Source of the DNA: Aequoribacter sp049615385
Lineage (GTDB): Bacteria > Pseudomonadota > Gammaproteobacteria > Pseudomonadales > Halieaceae
Strand: one strand, 5' to 3'
Length of the DNA: 64,000 nucleotides
Assembly (NCBI RefSeq): GCF_049615385.1
Contig: NZ_JBMZFL010000010.1
The notes beneath the pieces were generated by a model. The model saw nothing but the letters and a program-made list of their open reading frames with translations, did not search any database and was not told the origin of the DNA. The translations under genes were made by a program, and so were the position numbers. Of this stretch, positions 43,915-51,885 are shown in pieces (position 1 is the stretch's first letter; the number at the start of each line of letters is the position of its first letter).

Positions 43915-45087
43915 TCAAGACAAGCGGTCGCGAAAATCGTGATATTCAAAACGTTTTACGATGCGCACAGCGTTTGTGTCTGAATTCCACACCGCTATGG
44001 CGGGTAATTTGGTGCCATTAAAGGTACTGGTTTTTACCATGGTGTAGTGCGACATATCTTCAAACATTAAGCGCTGTCCGACGTCTAGCGGAGCGGCGAA
44101 GCTGTAGTCACCCATGACATCGCCTGCTAAGCACGTTAATCCGCCGAGGCGGTATGTGTAGTCCAACTCGTTGGCTTCGCCTGAGCCGCTGATAAGGGCG
44201 CGATAGGGCATTTCTAGGGTGTCCGGCATGTGGCAAGTAGCCGAGGTGTCAAGTATAGCCTGAGGACGGTCGGTGTAGGTTACGTCCAACACCTCGCTGA
44301 CTAATACGCCAGTGCCAATGGCCACTGCTTCACCGGGTTCTAAATACACTTGCACCTGGTATTTGGCGCTGAAACGTTGGATTAAGGTGATGAGTCCGTC
44401 GCGGTCATACCCCTCTGCCGTGATGTGGTGTCCTCCACCAAAGTTTACCCAGTTAAGTCCAGACAAGATGTCACCAAAGCGTTTCTCGAGCGCAGCCACC
44501 GTGCGCGCCAAAGGTTCAAAAGGGTGTTCGCACAAGGTATGAAAGTGTAATCCTGAAATACCCTCAAAATCCTCGATCTGCAGCTGGCTGCGCGGTATCC
44601 CTAAGCGGGAGCCGGGAGCGCAGGGATCGTACAGTGGTACATCGCCTTCGGAATGCTCTGGGTTTACACGGAGACCAATGCTTAAGTGTGTGCGCCGGGC
44701 TTGTGCAGCCTGGCATAAAGGTTTGAAGCGGCGCCACTGTTGCACCGAGTTAAACACCACGTGATCGGCAATCTCTAGTATTTGCTCTAAATCGACTTGT
44801 GAATAAGCCGCAGAAAACACGTGGACTTCGCCCGGGTAAAATTCTTTAGAAAGCAGAGCTTCGTGTAACCCACTCGAGCACGTACCCCACACGCGATTCT
44901 TGTACAGCGGCGCTAGCTCGAACATCGAAAATGCTTTGAGAGCGGCTAACACTTTTGCACCGCTTTTCGAGCCCACTTCGTGCAAGATATCTAAATTGTG
45001 CTGCACAGCGACTTCGTCTACCACCCAGCAAGGCGATGGCAGCTGGTATAAATCGAGTCGGCCGAAGTCGGTGAGCATCGGGTTCAT
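43915..45087 (-). CDS. nspC: Carboxynorspermidine/carboxyspermidine decarboxylase
   Basis: The 390-residue PLP-dependent fold-III decarboxylase acts in the alternative polyamine route, turning carboxy(nor)spermidine into (nor)spermidine. The PLP lysine is Lys51 (VLAALKAFS). SGLHFHTLCEHPFEPL, WVNFGGGHHITAEGYD and EPGEAVAIGTGVLVSEV are typical family motifs, and the C-terminal CLAGDVMGDYSF region is also conserved. It starts exactly at the stop of the dehydrogenase gene (one-base overlap), so the two are coupled. Confidence 0.94.
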   Translation of the reverse strand: MNPMLTDFGRLDLYQLPSPCWVVDEVAVQHNLDILHEVGSKSGAKVLAALKAFSMFELAPLYKNRVWGTCSSGLHEALLSKEFYPGEVHVFSAAYSQVDLEQILEIADHVVFNSVQQWRRFKPLCQAAQARRTHLSIGLRVNPEHSEGDVPLYDPCAPGSRLGIPRSQLQIEDFEGISGLHFHTLCEHPFEPLARTVAALEKRFGDILSGLNWVNFGGGHHITAEGYDRDGLITLIQRFSAKYQVQVYLEPGEAVAIGTGVLVSEVLDVTYTDRPQAILDTSATCHMPDTLEMPYRALISGSGEANELDYTYRLGGLTCLAGDVMGDYSFAAPLDVGQRLMFEDMSHYTMVKTSTFNGTKLPAIAVWNSDTNAVRIVKRFEYHDFRDRLS

Positions 45088-46286
45088 TAGTCGCTCAACT
45101 CAAAGCTGTCCAGCTCAATCACAGTCCAAGGCAGGCCGTAGGCGTTTAGACCTTCCATAAAGGGATCTGGATCCATTTGTTCGATATTGAAGATACCTTG
45201 ACCTTGCCATGTACCCTCTAGCATCAGTTTGGCGCCGATCATGGCGGGTACGCCGGTGGTATAAGAGATGGCCTGCGACTGTACCTCGTGGTAGCAGTCT
45301 TGGTGGTCTTTGATGTTATAGCAGTAAACGATTTTTTCTTTGCCGTCTTTGATACCTTTTACCACACAGCCAATGCAGGTTTTGCCTTTGGTGCGAGGGC
45401 CAAGAGTGCTTGGGTCTGGCAAGAGCGCTTTCAGAAATTGAATGGGCACGATTTCTTGACCCTGGAACTCAACGGGCTCGATACCGGTCATCCCCACGTT
45501 ACCTAACACTTCTAGGTGCTTTAAGTAGCTGTCGCCAAAGCTCATCCAAAACTGAGCGCGCTTGAGTGTCGGAAAGTTGACCACCAGCGATTCCAGTTCC
45601 TCGTGGTACATACGGTAGATGTTGTACGTACCGACACCTTCAGGGCAGGTAAACGAGGCTTTGCGAGACATTGCAGGCGTGGTGACAAAATCGCCATTCT
45701 CGAAATGTCGGCATTCTGCAGTGACTTCGCGGATATTAATTTCTGGATTGAAGTTGGTGGCGAAAGGATAGCCGTGGTCCCCGCCATTCACGTCAATAAT
45801 ATCGAGCTCGTGAATCTCGTCGAAGTAATGTTTGGCGATGTAGGCCGTAAAGACGTTGGTGGCGCCTGGGTCGAAGCCACTTCCCAGCAAGGCCATAAGG
45901 CCTGCTTCTTTAAATCGGTCTTGGTATGCCCACTGCCAGCTGTATTCGAACTTCGCTGTGTCCAGTGGCTCGTAGTTGGCCGTATCAAGGTAGTTGACCC
46001 CCGTGGCTAAACAGGCATCCATGATGGTCAGGTCTTGATAAGGCAGCGCCACGTTAATGACCAGGGCGGGTTTTTCTGCTTCGATCAGAGCAACGAGCTC
46101 GGCGACATTGTCGGCATCGACAGCAGCCGTTTTTATGGGGCGTGAGAGTTGGGCTGCAATCGCGTCGCACTTAGATTTGGTGCGAGAGGCGAGGGTAATC
46201 TCTGAGAACGTTTCAGGTAGAGACGCACATTTGTGAACAACGACCGCGCCGACACCGCCAGCGCCAATGATAAGTACTTTTGACAT
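45087..46286 (-). CDS. Carboxynorspermidine synthase (saccharopine dehydrogenase-like)
   Basis: The 399-residue NAD(P)-dependent enzyme condenses aspartate semialdehyde with putrescine (or diaminopropane) to form carboxyspermidine (or carboxynorspermidine). The nucleotide fold is KVLIIGAGGVGAVVVHKCA. Substrate-region motifs are ANYEPLDTAKFEY, GSGFDPGATNVFTAY and DVNGGDHGYPFATNFNPEIN. It lies between speA (12 bases upstream) and nspC, forming a three-gene polyamine operon. Confidence 0.94.
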   Translation of the reverse strand: MSKVLIIGAGGVGAVVVHKCASLPETFSEITLASRTKSKCDAIAAQLSRPIKTAAVDADNVAELVALIEAEKPALVINVALPYQDLTIMDACLATGVNYLDTANYEPLDTAKFEYSWQWAYQDRFKEAGLMALLGSGFDPGATNVFTAYIAKHYFDEIHELDIIDVNGGDHGYPFATNFNPEINIREVTAECRHFENGDFVTTPAMSRKASFTCPEGVGTYNIYRMYHEELESLVVNFPTLKRAQFWMSFGDSYLKHLEVLGNVGMTGIEPVEFQGQEIVPIQFLKALLPDPSTLGPRTKGKTCIGCVVKGIKDGKEKIVYCYNIKDHQDCYHEVQSQAISYTTGVPAMIGAKLMLEGTWQGQGIFNIEQMDPDPFMEGLNAYGLPWTVIELDSFELSD

Positions 46287-46298
46287 AGTGAGTTCTCC

Positions 46299-48245
46299 TT
46301 ATCGTTCAAAGAAAGTATAGCCGTAGAGGCTAGCACGAAATGCCTGCAGCATTTCTTGACGCATGGCGACGCTGATACGGCCATCGCGTACCGCTTGTTC
46401 GGCATTACGACGGAACTGTTCCAGCATGTTTTTGGGTTCGTATTCTACATAGGATAAAACGTCAGCTATGCTGTCGCCGTGGAATTCGCGACGAAAATCG
46501 AAGCTGCCATCTTCATTTACGTGGACACTGACGACATTAGTGTCGCCAAACAAGTTGTGCAAATCGCCCAGAGTTTCTTGGTAGGCGCCGACCAAAAATA
46601 CCCCCAAGTAATATTCTCCCTCGTCATTTAAAGGATGCAGGGGCAGGGTTCGGTGAATATCTCCTTCGTAGCAGAAGTGATCGATCTTACCGTCGCAGTC
46701 GCAGGTAATGTCGGCAAGCACGGCTTGTCGTGTTGGCTCTTCATTTAAGCGATGAATGGGCATGACCGGGAAAATTTGGTCAATGGCCCAGATATCAGGC
46801 AACGACTGAAACAAGCTGAAGTTCCCGTAGTAGATATCCGCTAGTAGTGCGGGCAAATCATCGAGTTCGGCTGAGACCCGCTTCGCTGCGGGTAACAGAG
46901 CCGAGATCTTTTCAAAAATCGCCAACCCTAAGTTTTCTGCTGTTGCGCGCTCTCGAAGCGAAGCTTGTCCTCGGTGAAATTGCTCACGCACCTCGTCGCG
47001 GTAGTAAAGCGCGTCGTTGTAACATTCTTGCAGGTTTTTGAGTTCCACGGCGTCTAGAACCGCACGCAGGTTGTGAATAAGGTCGTGGCCTTCGTCGGGA
47101 ATTGTCTCAGGCAGTTTCCCGGGCTTGTGGTCACGGACATCGAGTATGTTGAATAACAACATAGACGAATACGCTACCAGTGCGCGGCCAGATTCGGTGA
47201 TGACCACGGGGTGGGGCACATCCTCTGAATCCAAACTCTCTTGAAGCGTTTCGATAATGTTGGCGCAATATTCGTTGAGCCCGTAGTTCATACTGTGGGT
47301 TTCGTTGGTGCGGCGACCTTCGTAATCCACCGCGAGGCCACCGCCCAAGTCGATGTAACCCATGGCAGCGCCCTCGGCGACCAGTCCCGTGTAGTAACGG
47401 CAGGCCTCTAGTACACCCGAGCGAATGTTTCGAATATTGGGGATTTGTGAGCCCAAGTGGCAGTGCAGCATCTGCATGCAGTGCAGCATGTTGTGCTCTC
47501 GAAGTTTGTCGACAACGCAGAGTAGGGAGTCGGTAGATAAGCCAAAGATCGAGCGGTCGCCACTGTCTTCGTTCCAGTGACCTTCGACCATTGACGATAA
47601 GCGTATGCGTGCCCCAATTGCAGGTTCGATGCCCAAGGCTTCGCTGCGTTCGATGATAATGTCCAGTTCGCCCAGAGTTTCGAGCACAAAGAAACAATTG
47701 ATACCCATTTTGCGAGCATAAAGTCCGAGCTCGATGAACTCCTGATCTTTGTAGCCATTACAGATAATTAACGAGTGACGGTCTTTCAGTTGGGTTAACG
47801 CAATAATAAGTTCGGCTTTACTGCCGGCTTCTAAACCATGGTGGTAGCGCGCGCCGTAGTCGGCGATTTCTTCTACCACGTGGCATTGCTGATTGACTTT
47901 GATTGGGAAAACGCCGCGATATTCGTTGTTGTAGCCCGCATTCGCAATGGCGTTGGCGAAGGCCTCGTTAATGGCGCTGATGCGATGGTCTAACAGGTTT
48001 TCGACGCGCAAAACCGCAGGCATTTCGAGGCCGCGCAAACGCATGGCCTCCACGACTTCAATAATGGGTACTTCGATCGTGCCAGAGCCGTTCGGGACGC
48101 GAATAATGGCTTCGCCGGCCGAGTTGATGTCGAAATAATCGGCGCCCCAATCACGAACGCCATACAAGTTGGCGCTGTCGTTGAAGTCCCAGATTTGCTC
48201 ATCTTGCGGCGCGAGCGTGTCCATTGTTGCGGCGGGAAGCGTCAT
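46299..48245 (-). CDS. speA: Biosynthetic arginine decarboxylase SpeA
   Basis: The 648-residue PLP enzyme makes agmatine from arginine. The PLP lysine is Lys116 (GVFPIKVNQQ). The four-domain length, GLEAGSKAELIIAL, HCHLGSQIPNIRNIRSGV, YIDLGGGLAVDYEG and the C-terminal ITCDCDGKIDHFC are SpeA hallmarks. The ATG at 48245 has AGGAT upstream; ATG 48224 is an alternative, and an extension to 48338 has no support. Agmatine would be converted to putrescine by enzymes encoded elsewhere, then used by the next two gene products. Confidence 0.95.
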   Translation of the reverse strand: MTLPAATMDTLAPQDEQIWDFNDSANLYGVRDWGADYFDINSAGEAIIRVPNGSGTIEVPIIEVVEAMRLRGLEMPAVLRVENLLDHRISAINEAFANAIANAGYNNEYRGVFPIKVNQQCHVVEEIADYGARYHHGLEAGSKAELIIALTQLKDRHSLIICNGYKDQEFIELGLYARKMGINCFFVLETLGELDIIIERSEALGIEPAIGARIRLSSMVEGHWNEDSGDRSIFGLSTDSLLCVVDKLREHNMLHCMQMLHCHLGSQIPNIRNIRSGVLEACRYYTGLVAEGAAMGYIDLGGGLAVDYEGRRTNETHSMNYGLNEYCANIIETLQESLDSEDVPHPVVITESGRALVAYSSMLLFNILDVRDHKPGKLPETIPDEGHDLIHNLRAVLDAVELKNLQECYNDALYYRDEVREQFHRGQASLRERATAENLGLAIFEKISALLPAAKRVSAELDDLPALLADIYYGNFSLFQSLPDIWAIDQIFPVMPIHRLNEEPTRQAVLADITCDCDGKIDHFCYEGDIHRTLPLHPLNDEGEYYLGVFLVGAYQETLGDLHNLFGDTNVVSVHVNEDGSFDFRREFHGDSIADVLSYVEYEPKNMLEQFRRNAEQAVRDGRISVAMRQEMLQAFRASLYGYTFFER

Positions 48246-48567
48246 CGGCAGTTGATCCTGTTCAATCCCAATAAAAAGACGCGAAGTGTGGGCAAAAAAT
48301 GCATTAAATGCAAAGTGTATAGCGCGCCAATAATTCACATTTTAACTCAGCTTTGTGACAATTCAGAGCATTAATTCGGACGTCTGATAGGTACCCTGTT
48401 ATTGCCGGATAGTACAAGCTTTAGCCGAGGGCGAACTGCCTGAAATTTGATGTTTGGGTAAGTCAAGCGCTGTTATCCGTGTTAGGTCAGTTTTTGCAAC
48501 AAATTTTAAAACATCGCATTTTCCGCCTTGACTTTTACCCCCTCCATCCATAGTATTCGCATCCCAC

Positions 48568-48644
48568 GCGCCTGTAGCTCAGCTGGATAGAGTACCTGAC
48601 TACGAATCAGGCGGTCGCACGTTCGAATCGTGCCAGGCGCGCCA
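48568..48644 (+). tRNA. tRNA-Arg (anticodon ACG)
   Basis: The 77-nt tRNA has acceptor strands GCGCCTG (48568-48574) and CAGGCGC (48634-48640), discriminator G and encoded CCA. The anticodon stem CCTGA/TCAGG encloses CTACGAA with ACG at 48602-48604. The T arm is GCACG-TTCGAAT-CGTGC. The ACG anticodon is normally modified to ICG. It lies 229 bases after the divergent speA start; that gap holds no other gene. Confidence 0.96.
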
Positions 48645-48649
48645 AAATT

Positions 48650-48684
48650 AAAAAAGCCCCGTCCGTAAGGTCGGGGCTTTTTTA
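48650..48684 (+). terminator. Terminator of tRNA-Arg
   Basis: AGCCCCG and CGGGGCT form the stem around TCCGTAAGGT, preceded by an A run and followed by six T. The A run also allows reverse-strand termination. A second copy of the hairpin without an intact T run occurs at about 48852. Confidence 0.88.
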
Positions 48685-48914
48685 ATTTCAGTGTCTTGGC
48701 CGTGAGAACGTCCAGTTCGACAAATCACGACTCAGGAGTGATTTGGTCGCGGGAGCGCAGCGACGGCGCCCCGAAGGGGTTCTAACGCGGGAGGCAACCG
48801 CGTTGGAAACCATCGTGCCAGTTTACCCGTTGATCTAGAATGTTGCGTTCACCGTCCGTAAGGTCGGGGCTAAGTTAATTTCAGTGTCTTGGCCGTGAGA
48901 ACGTCCAGTTCGAC
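48659..48914. repeat. Direct repeats flanking element B (48659-48721 and 48852-48914)
   Basis: The two 63-base copies match at about 60 positions, with an offset of 193 bases. Each holds half of the tRNA-Arg terminator hairpin, GTGTCTTGGCCGTGAG and CGTCCAGTTCGAC. In the second copy the terminator T run reads TAAGTT. The repeat unit plus element B looks like one tandem duplication step. Confidence 0.85.
48715..48814 (+). repeat. Structured tRNA-associated element, copy B
   Basis: The element starts at GTTCGACAAA. It has an 8-bp hairpin CAAATCAC/GTGATTTG (48721-48728 with 48738-48745), the invariant core at 48760-48780 with CCCC-GAA-GGGG, and a 7-bp hairpin (48784-48790 with 48798-48804) around the loop GAGGCAA. 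It ends near CCATC. Stems 1 and 3 differ from copy A but pair fully in both. Immediately after it ATCGTGCCAG (48812-48821) repeats ten bases of the tRNA-Arg T-arm 3' side. No open reading frame is evident inside. Confidence 0.7.
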
Positions 48915-48977
48915 CAATTCTAAATTTGAACACCTTGTGCTAACATTTGTCGTCACAAGCATGCTGGGGTCGTGATT

Positions 48978-49262
48978 ATGGAAACAAGAATTCAGTTTCG
49001 GGTTAATGAAGAGACGAAAAGGTTGGCGCAATTAATGGCTGAGAGTCAAGGTAGGACTTTGAGTGATGCCTGTAGAGAGTTAACTGAGCAGCTTGCTGAT
49101 GCTCAGCGTCAGGCACAAGCGCATGAGAGGTGGCTTACTGAACAGGTCAATGAAGCGTTCAATAAATATGATGCTGGAGAGTCTGTGTTCTTCAGTAACG
49201 ACGAAGCGTCTGCAAAAATGCAGAATTTTAAAGCGAGCATCAAGGCTCAAAATGCCCAATGA
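48978..49262 (+). CDS. Antitoxin, RelB/DinJ-like ribbon-helix-helix
   Basis: The 94-residue protein has an N-terminal ribbon-helix-helix motif (TRIQFRVNEETKRLAQLMAE, then GRTLSDACREL), typical of RelB/DinJ antitoxins. The charged, helical C-terminal half (EQVNEAFNKYDAGESVF) would wrap the toxin. ATG 48978 is preferred to GTG 48972 on homology and spacing. Its stop overlaps the toxin start (ATGA). The pair is likely autoregulated by the antitoxin. It lies directly after the duplicated tRNA-Arg region. Confidence 0.82.
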   Translation: METRIQFRVNEETKRLAQLMAESQGRTLSDACRELTEQLADAQRQAQAHERWLTEQVNEAFNKYDAGESVFFSNDEASAKMQNFKASIKAQNAQ

Positions 49263-49534
49263 TTGTATGGGAACAAAAGGCACTGGAAGACCGCCAGAAG
49301 ATTTTTGAATATTTGTATGGATTTAACCCCGTAGCCGCTGAAAGAACCGATGACCTGATCGAATCAGCGGCACTGAATTTAGGTGAATACCCTGAAATGG
49401 GGGTCAAAAGGCAAGGGGTGAGAGGCAGACTCTTAATTGTTCCCGCCATATCTGTTGTGCTCTCTTATCTGAGCGATAATCAGACCATTCGCGTGATGCG
49501 CGTACTTCATCAACGGCAGCAGTTCCCGCCGTAA
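49259..49534 (+). CDS. Toxin, RelE/ParE superfamily
   Basis: The 91-residue basic protein matches RelE/ParE-type toxins: VWEQKALEDRQKIFEYLYGFN in helix 1-2, LGEYPEMGVKRQGVRGRLLIVP and the C-terminal strand TIRVMRVLHQRQQFP. The conserved arginines in GVRGRL and RVLHQRQQ suit either an mRNA interferase or a gyrase poison. It overlaps the antitoxin by four bases. The exact subfamily (YafQ, ParE or RelE) cannot be decided by eye. Confidence 0.85.
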   Translation: MIVWEQKALEDRQKIFEYLYGFNPVAAERTDDLIESAALNLGEYPEMGVKRQGVRGRLLIVPAISVVLSYLSDNQTIRVMRVLHQRQQFPP

Positions 49535-49583
49535 ATGGGGACTTTAATGTGTGGTCCAAAGCAGCATATCGGAAAGACTGCCC

Positions 49584-51107
49584 TTACCGCCGGTGTTCCT
49601 GACGCAAGATAAACTTCTGCACCTTGCCGGTACTGTTGCGTGGCAATGCGTCCAAAAACTTAAGTTGCTTGGGCCATTTGTACTTGGCTAGGCGCGGAGC
49701 ACAGTGCTCGTGTAAAGTGTCCAGCGTTAAAGACTCGCCCGCTTTAAGAACAACAACAGCGCAGCCCACTTCGCCCCAGCGGTCATCAGGTACACCAATA
49801 ACCGCAACTTCTGCAATGCAGGCTAGCTCATACAAAGCAGCTTCCACCTCAGCGGGATAGACGTTCTCGCCGCCAGAAATGTACATATCTTTTATTCGGT
49901 CTTCGATCGCTAGACAACCATCCGGGTCCAAGCGACCGATATCACCGGATTGAAACCAACCATCGTAAAAGGCGTCTTCGGTGGCATCATCTCGCCGCCA
50001 ATAGCCGGGAGTGACCATTGCTCCGCGCATCCAAATCTCGCCAAGCTCTCCGTTGTCCGCTTCTTTCTGTTCTGAGCGCATCACCTTAAAGTCACAATAT
50101 TTTAAGGGTGGGCTGGTGTAGCCGAGTTTTTCGGGTAGATCTTCCGCACGGGTAATGCAAATAATCCCCGACGTTTCGGTAAGACCATACACTTCGCGTA
50201 GGACAATGCCTTTTTGCATCCAAGTATCTAGTAGAGCAGGTGGCACTGATTCAGCTCCGGTAGAGGCCGATGCGATGCGCGTAAAGTTGGTTGCATCGCA
50301 GTCAGGGTGAGCTGCCAGCGCGTTCCAGATAGCAGGCACGGCACCGAGGTGCGTTATTGCTAATGCGTCGTCGTTGATACAAGCGAGCATCTCTCCAGGT
50401 TCAAACGCCCGTGCAAGCACCATGGGGCGGCCCGTGTACAAACACAGCAATACTGATTGCATGCCACCGATGTGGAACAGCGGCATGACGTTGTAGAAGG
50501 TCGAATGTGCATCGATGTGGCTGGTTTGCTGAATATTCAAGGCGCCGGCTTGCATCATTCTGTGAGTGTAAATCACCCCTTTTGGGCGGCCTGTTGTGCC
50601 CGATGAATACATGATCATTGCGTAGGTGTCGCCATCAAGGCCCACCGTTTGATTCAAGCGCTTGTCAGAAAACAGTGACTCGTACCCAGAAGCAGTACCG
50701 TCACACTGCGTGGTAATTGTAGCCAACCAAGGTAGCTGCTCTTGCACTGCCAAAGCGACGGGTGCAAAGGCATGGTCGCAGATCAACAGTTTGGGTTCAG
50801 CGTCGCCGATAATATAACTCAGCTCGTCGGGCGTTAAACGAAAGTTCAAAGGTACGTACACGGCGCCAATGCGCTGCGTGGCGCACAGTATTTCGATGGT
50901 ATCTGTACTGTTTAACCCTAAATACGCTACGCGGTCACCGCGCTCGATACCGCGTTGGTTCAGTGCTGCCGCCAGTTGCGATACGCGTTCGTGAAACTTC
51001 AACCACGTAAATTTTCGCCGCGAGTGATACTCGATAAATGCCGTCTTGTTAGGCTGCATTCGAGCTTGGGTCTCTACCCAGTCGATATAAAACGCATCGT
51101 GATTCAT
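49584..51107 (-). CDS. Fatty-acid-type acyl-CoA ligase (FadD3-like)
   Basis: The 507-residue ANL ligase has MYSSGTTGRPKGV, VMPLFHIGGMQSV, STGAESVP, YGLTETSGI, FQSGDIGRLDPDG and the catalytic lysine in PRNSTGKVQK. It activates a carboxylic acid as a CoA ester. It stands alone after the toxin gene on the opposite strand. General architecture resembles FadD3/medium-chain ligases, but substrate is not readable. Confidence 0.88.
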   Translation of the reverse strand: MNHDAFYIDWVETQARMQPNKTAFIEYHSRRKFTWLKFHERVSQLAAALNQRGIERGDRVAYLGLNSTDTIEILCATQRIGAVYVPLNFRLTPDELSYIIGDAEPKLLICDHAFAPVALAVQEQLPWLATITTQCDGTASGYESLFSDKRLNQTVGLDGDTYAMIMYSSGTTGRPKGVIYTHRMMQAGALNIQQTSHIDAHSTFYNVMPLFHIGGMQSVLLCLYTGRPMVLARAFEPGEMLACINDDALAITHLGAVPAIWNALAAHPDCDATNFTRIASASTGAESVPPALLDTWMQKGIVLREVYGLTETSGIICITRAEDLPEKLGYTSPPLKYCDFKVMRSEQKEADNGELGEIWMRGAMVTPGYWRRDDATEDAFYDGWFQSGDIGRLDPDGCLAIEDRIKDMYISGGENVYPAEVEAALYELACIAEVAVIGVPDDRWGEVGCAVVVLKAGESLTLDTLHEHCAPRLAKYKWPKQLKFLDALPRNSTGKVQKFILRQEHRR

Positions 51108-51202
51108 TCGGTAGAGCCTTGTTATTATCAGAAAAGTCTGGGTATTGTGCCACGCTTATTCGTGAGTGCCCAAAATTGAAGCGTCACATGGTGGAGGCGC
51201 TG

Positions 51203-51883
51203 TTACCGCAAGTTTAGAGCTTTGTCTCGATCTCTCCAGTCTGGCATATGTTGGGTCATTATGGCTTGAAAACGGCCGCCGTGGCCCGGCTCGATGAGGT
51301 GTACAAGCTCATGAACCAAAACCAATTCGAGCTGTTCGATGGGTTTCTCTGCAAGCCAAAGGTTCAGCCAGATACGTTGCTTGGGAATATTGCAGCTCCC
51401 CCACCGTGTACGCATTTTTTTTACGCGGTATTCGTTGGCTGAGACCTTTAATGTGTGTTCCCAGTGAGGGGCTAGTTGTTTGATTTTTTGCGAGAGTTCA
51501 TCTCGATAGTATTGGTCGAGTACTTGCTCTTGTTGTATTTCGTCATCCCCAGGTAAGAGCGTGATGCGGAGAACGTCGGGTGGATCTTGCGTGACTGCGC
51601 GCTTTTTTCCTCGCTCTATTTGCAGCCGCACTTGCTCGCCCCATAGCTTGATGCTGCCGGGTGGGGGCTGGTTACTTGCTCGTCGTTTTCGCGCCGCACG
51701 CTGTTTTTGTAAAATCCAATGCGACTTTTCCCGTAAAAAAGTTTCGATGGCGCGCATTTTGGTGCCTTTGGGCGCCGAGATTTTTACTCGGCCGCTGTCG
51801 CGTTCTATGCGCAGATACAAATGCTTTATTGGTTTAAACGTAATATCCACATTGCTCAGCGCACTTGTTATCGCCTTGGTCAT
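51203..51883 (-). CDS. YgjP-like (DUF45) metal-dependent hydrolase
   Basis: The 226-residue protein has the C-terminal zinc motif VHELVHLIEPGHGGRF (HExxH plus downstream His) and MRTRWGSCNIPKQRIWLN of the YgjP/SprT-like metallopeptidases. The N-terminal half has the KHLYLRIERDSGRVKISAP strand region. The substrate is unknown. It begins two bases after the S1/P1 nuclease stop and is probably cotranscribed with it. Confidence 0.88.
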   Translation of the reverse strand: MTKAITSALSNVDITFKPIKHLYLRIERDSGRVKISAPKGTKMRAIETFLREKSHWILQKQRAARKRRASNQPPPGSIKLWGEQVRLQIERGKKRAVTQDPPDVLRITLLPGDDEIQQEQVLDQYYRDELSQKIKQLAPHWEHTLKVSANEYRVKKMRTRWGSCNIPKQRIWLNLWLAEKPIEQLELVLVHELVHLIEPGHGGRFQAIMTQHMPDWRDRDKALNLR

Positions 51884-51885
51884 GG

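Noticed and set aside
47131..47697. 188-codon minus-strand frame within speA
   Set aside because: It is an off-frame shadow of the well-supported speA gene, with no family features.
48659..48914. Insertion sequence with transposase beside tRNA-Arg
   Set aside because: The intervening segment is about 130 bases and encodes no protein; no terminal inverted repeats of an IS are seen.
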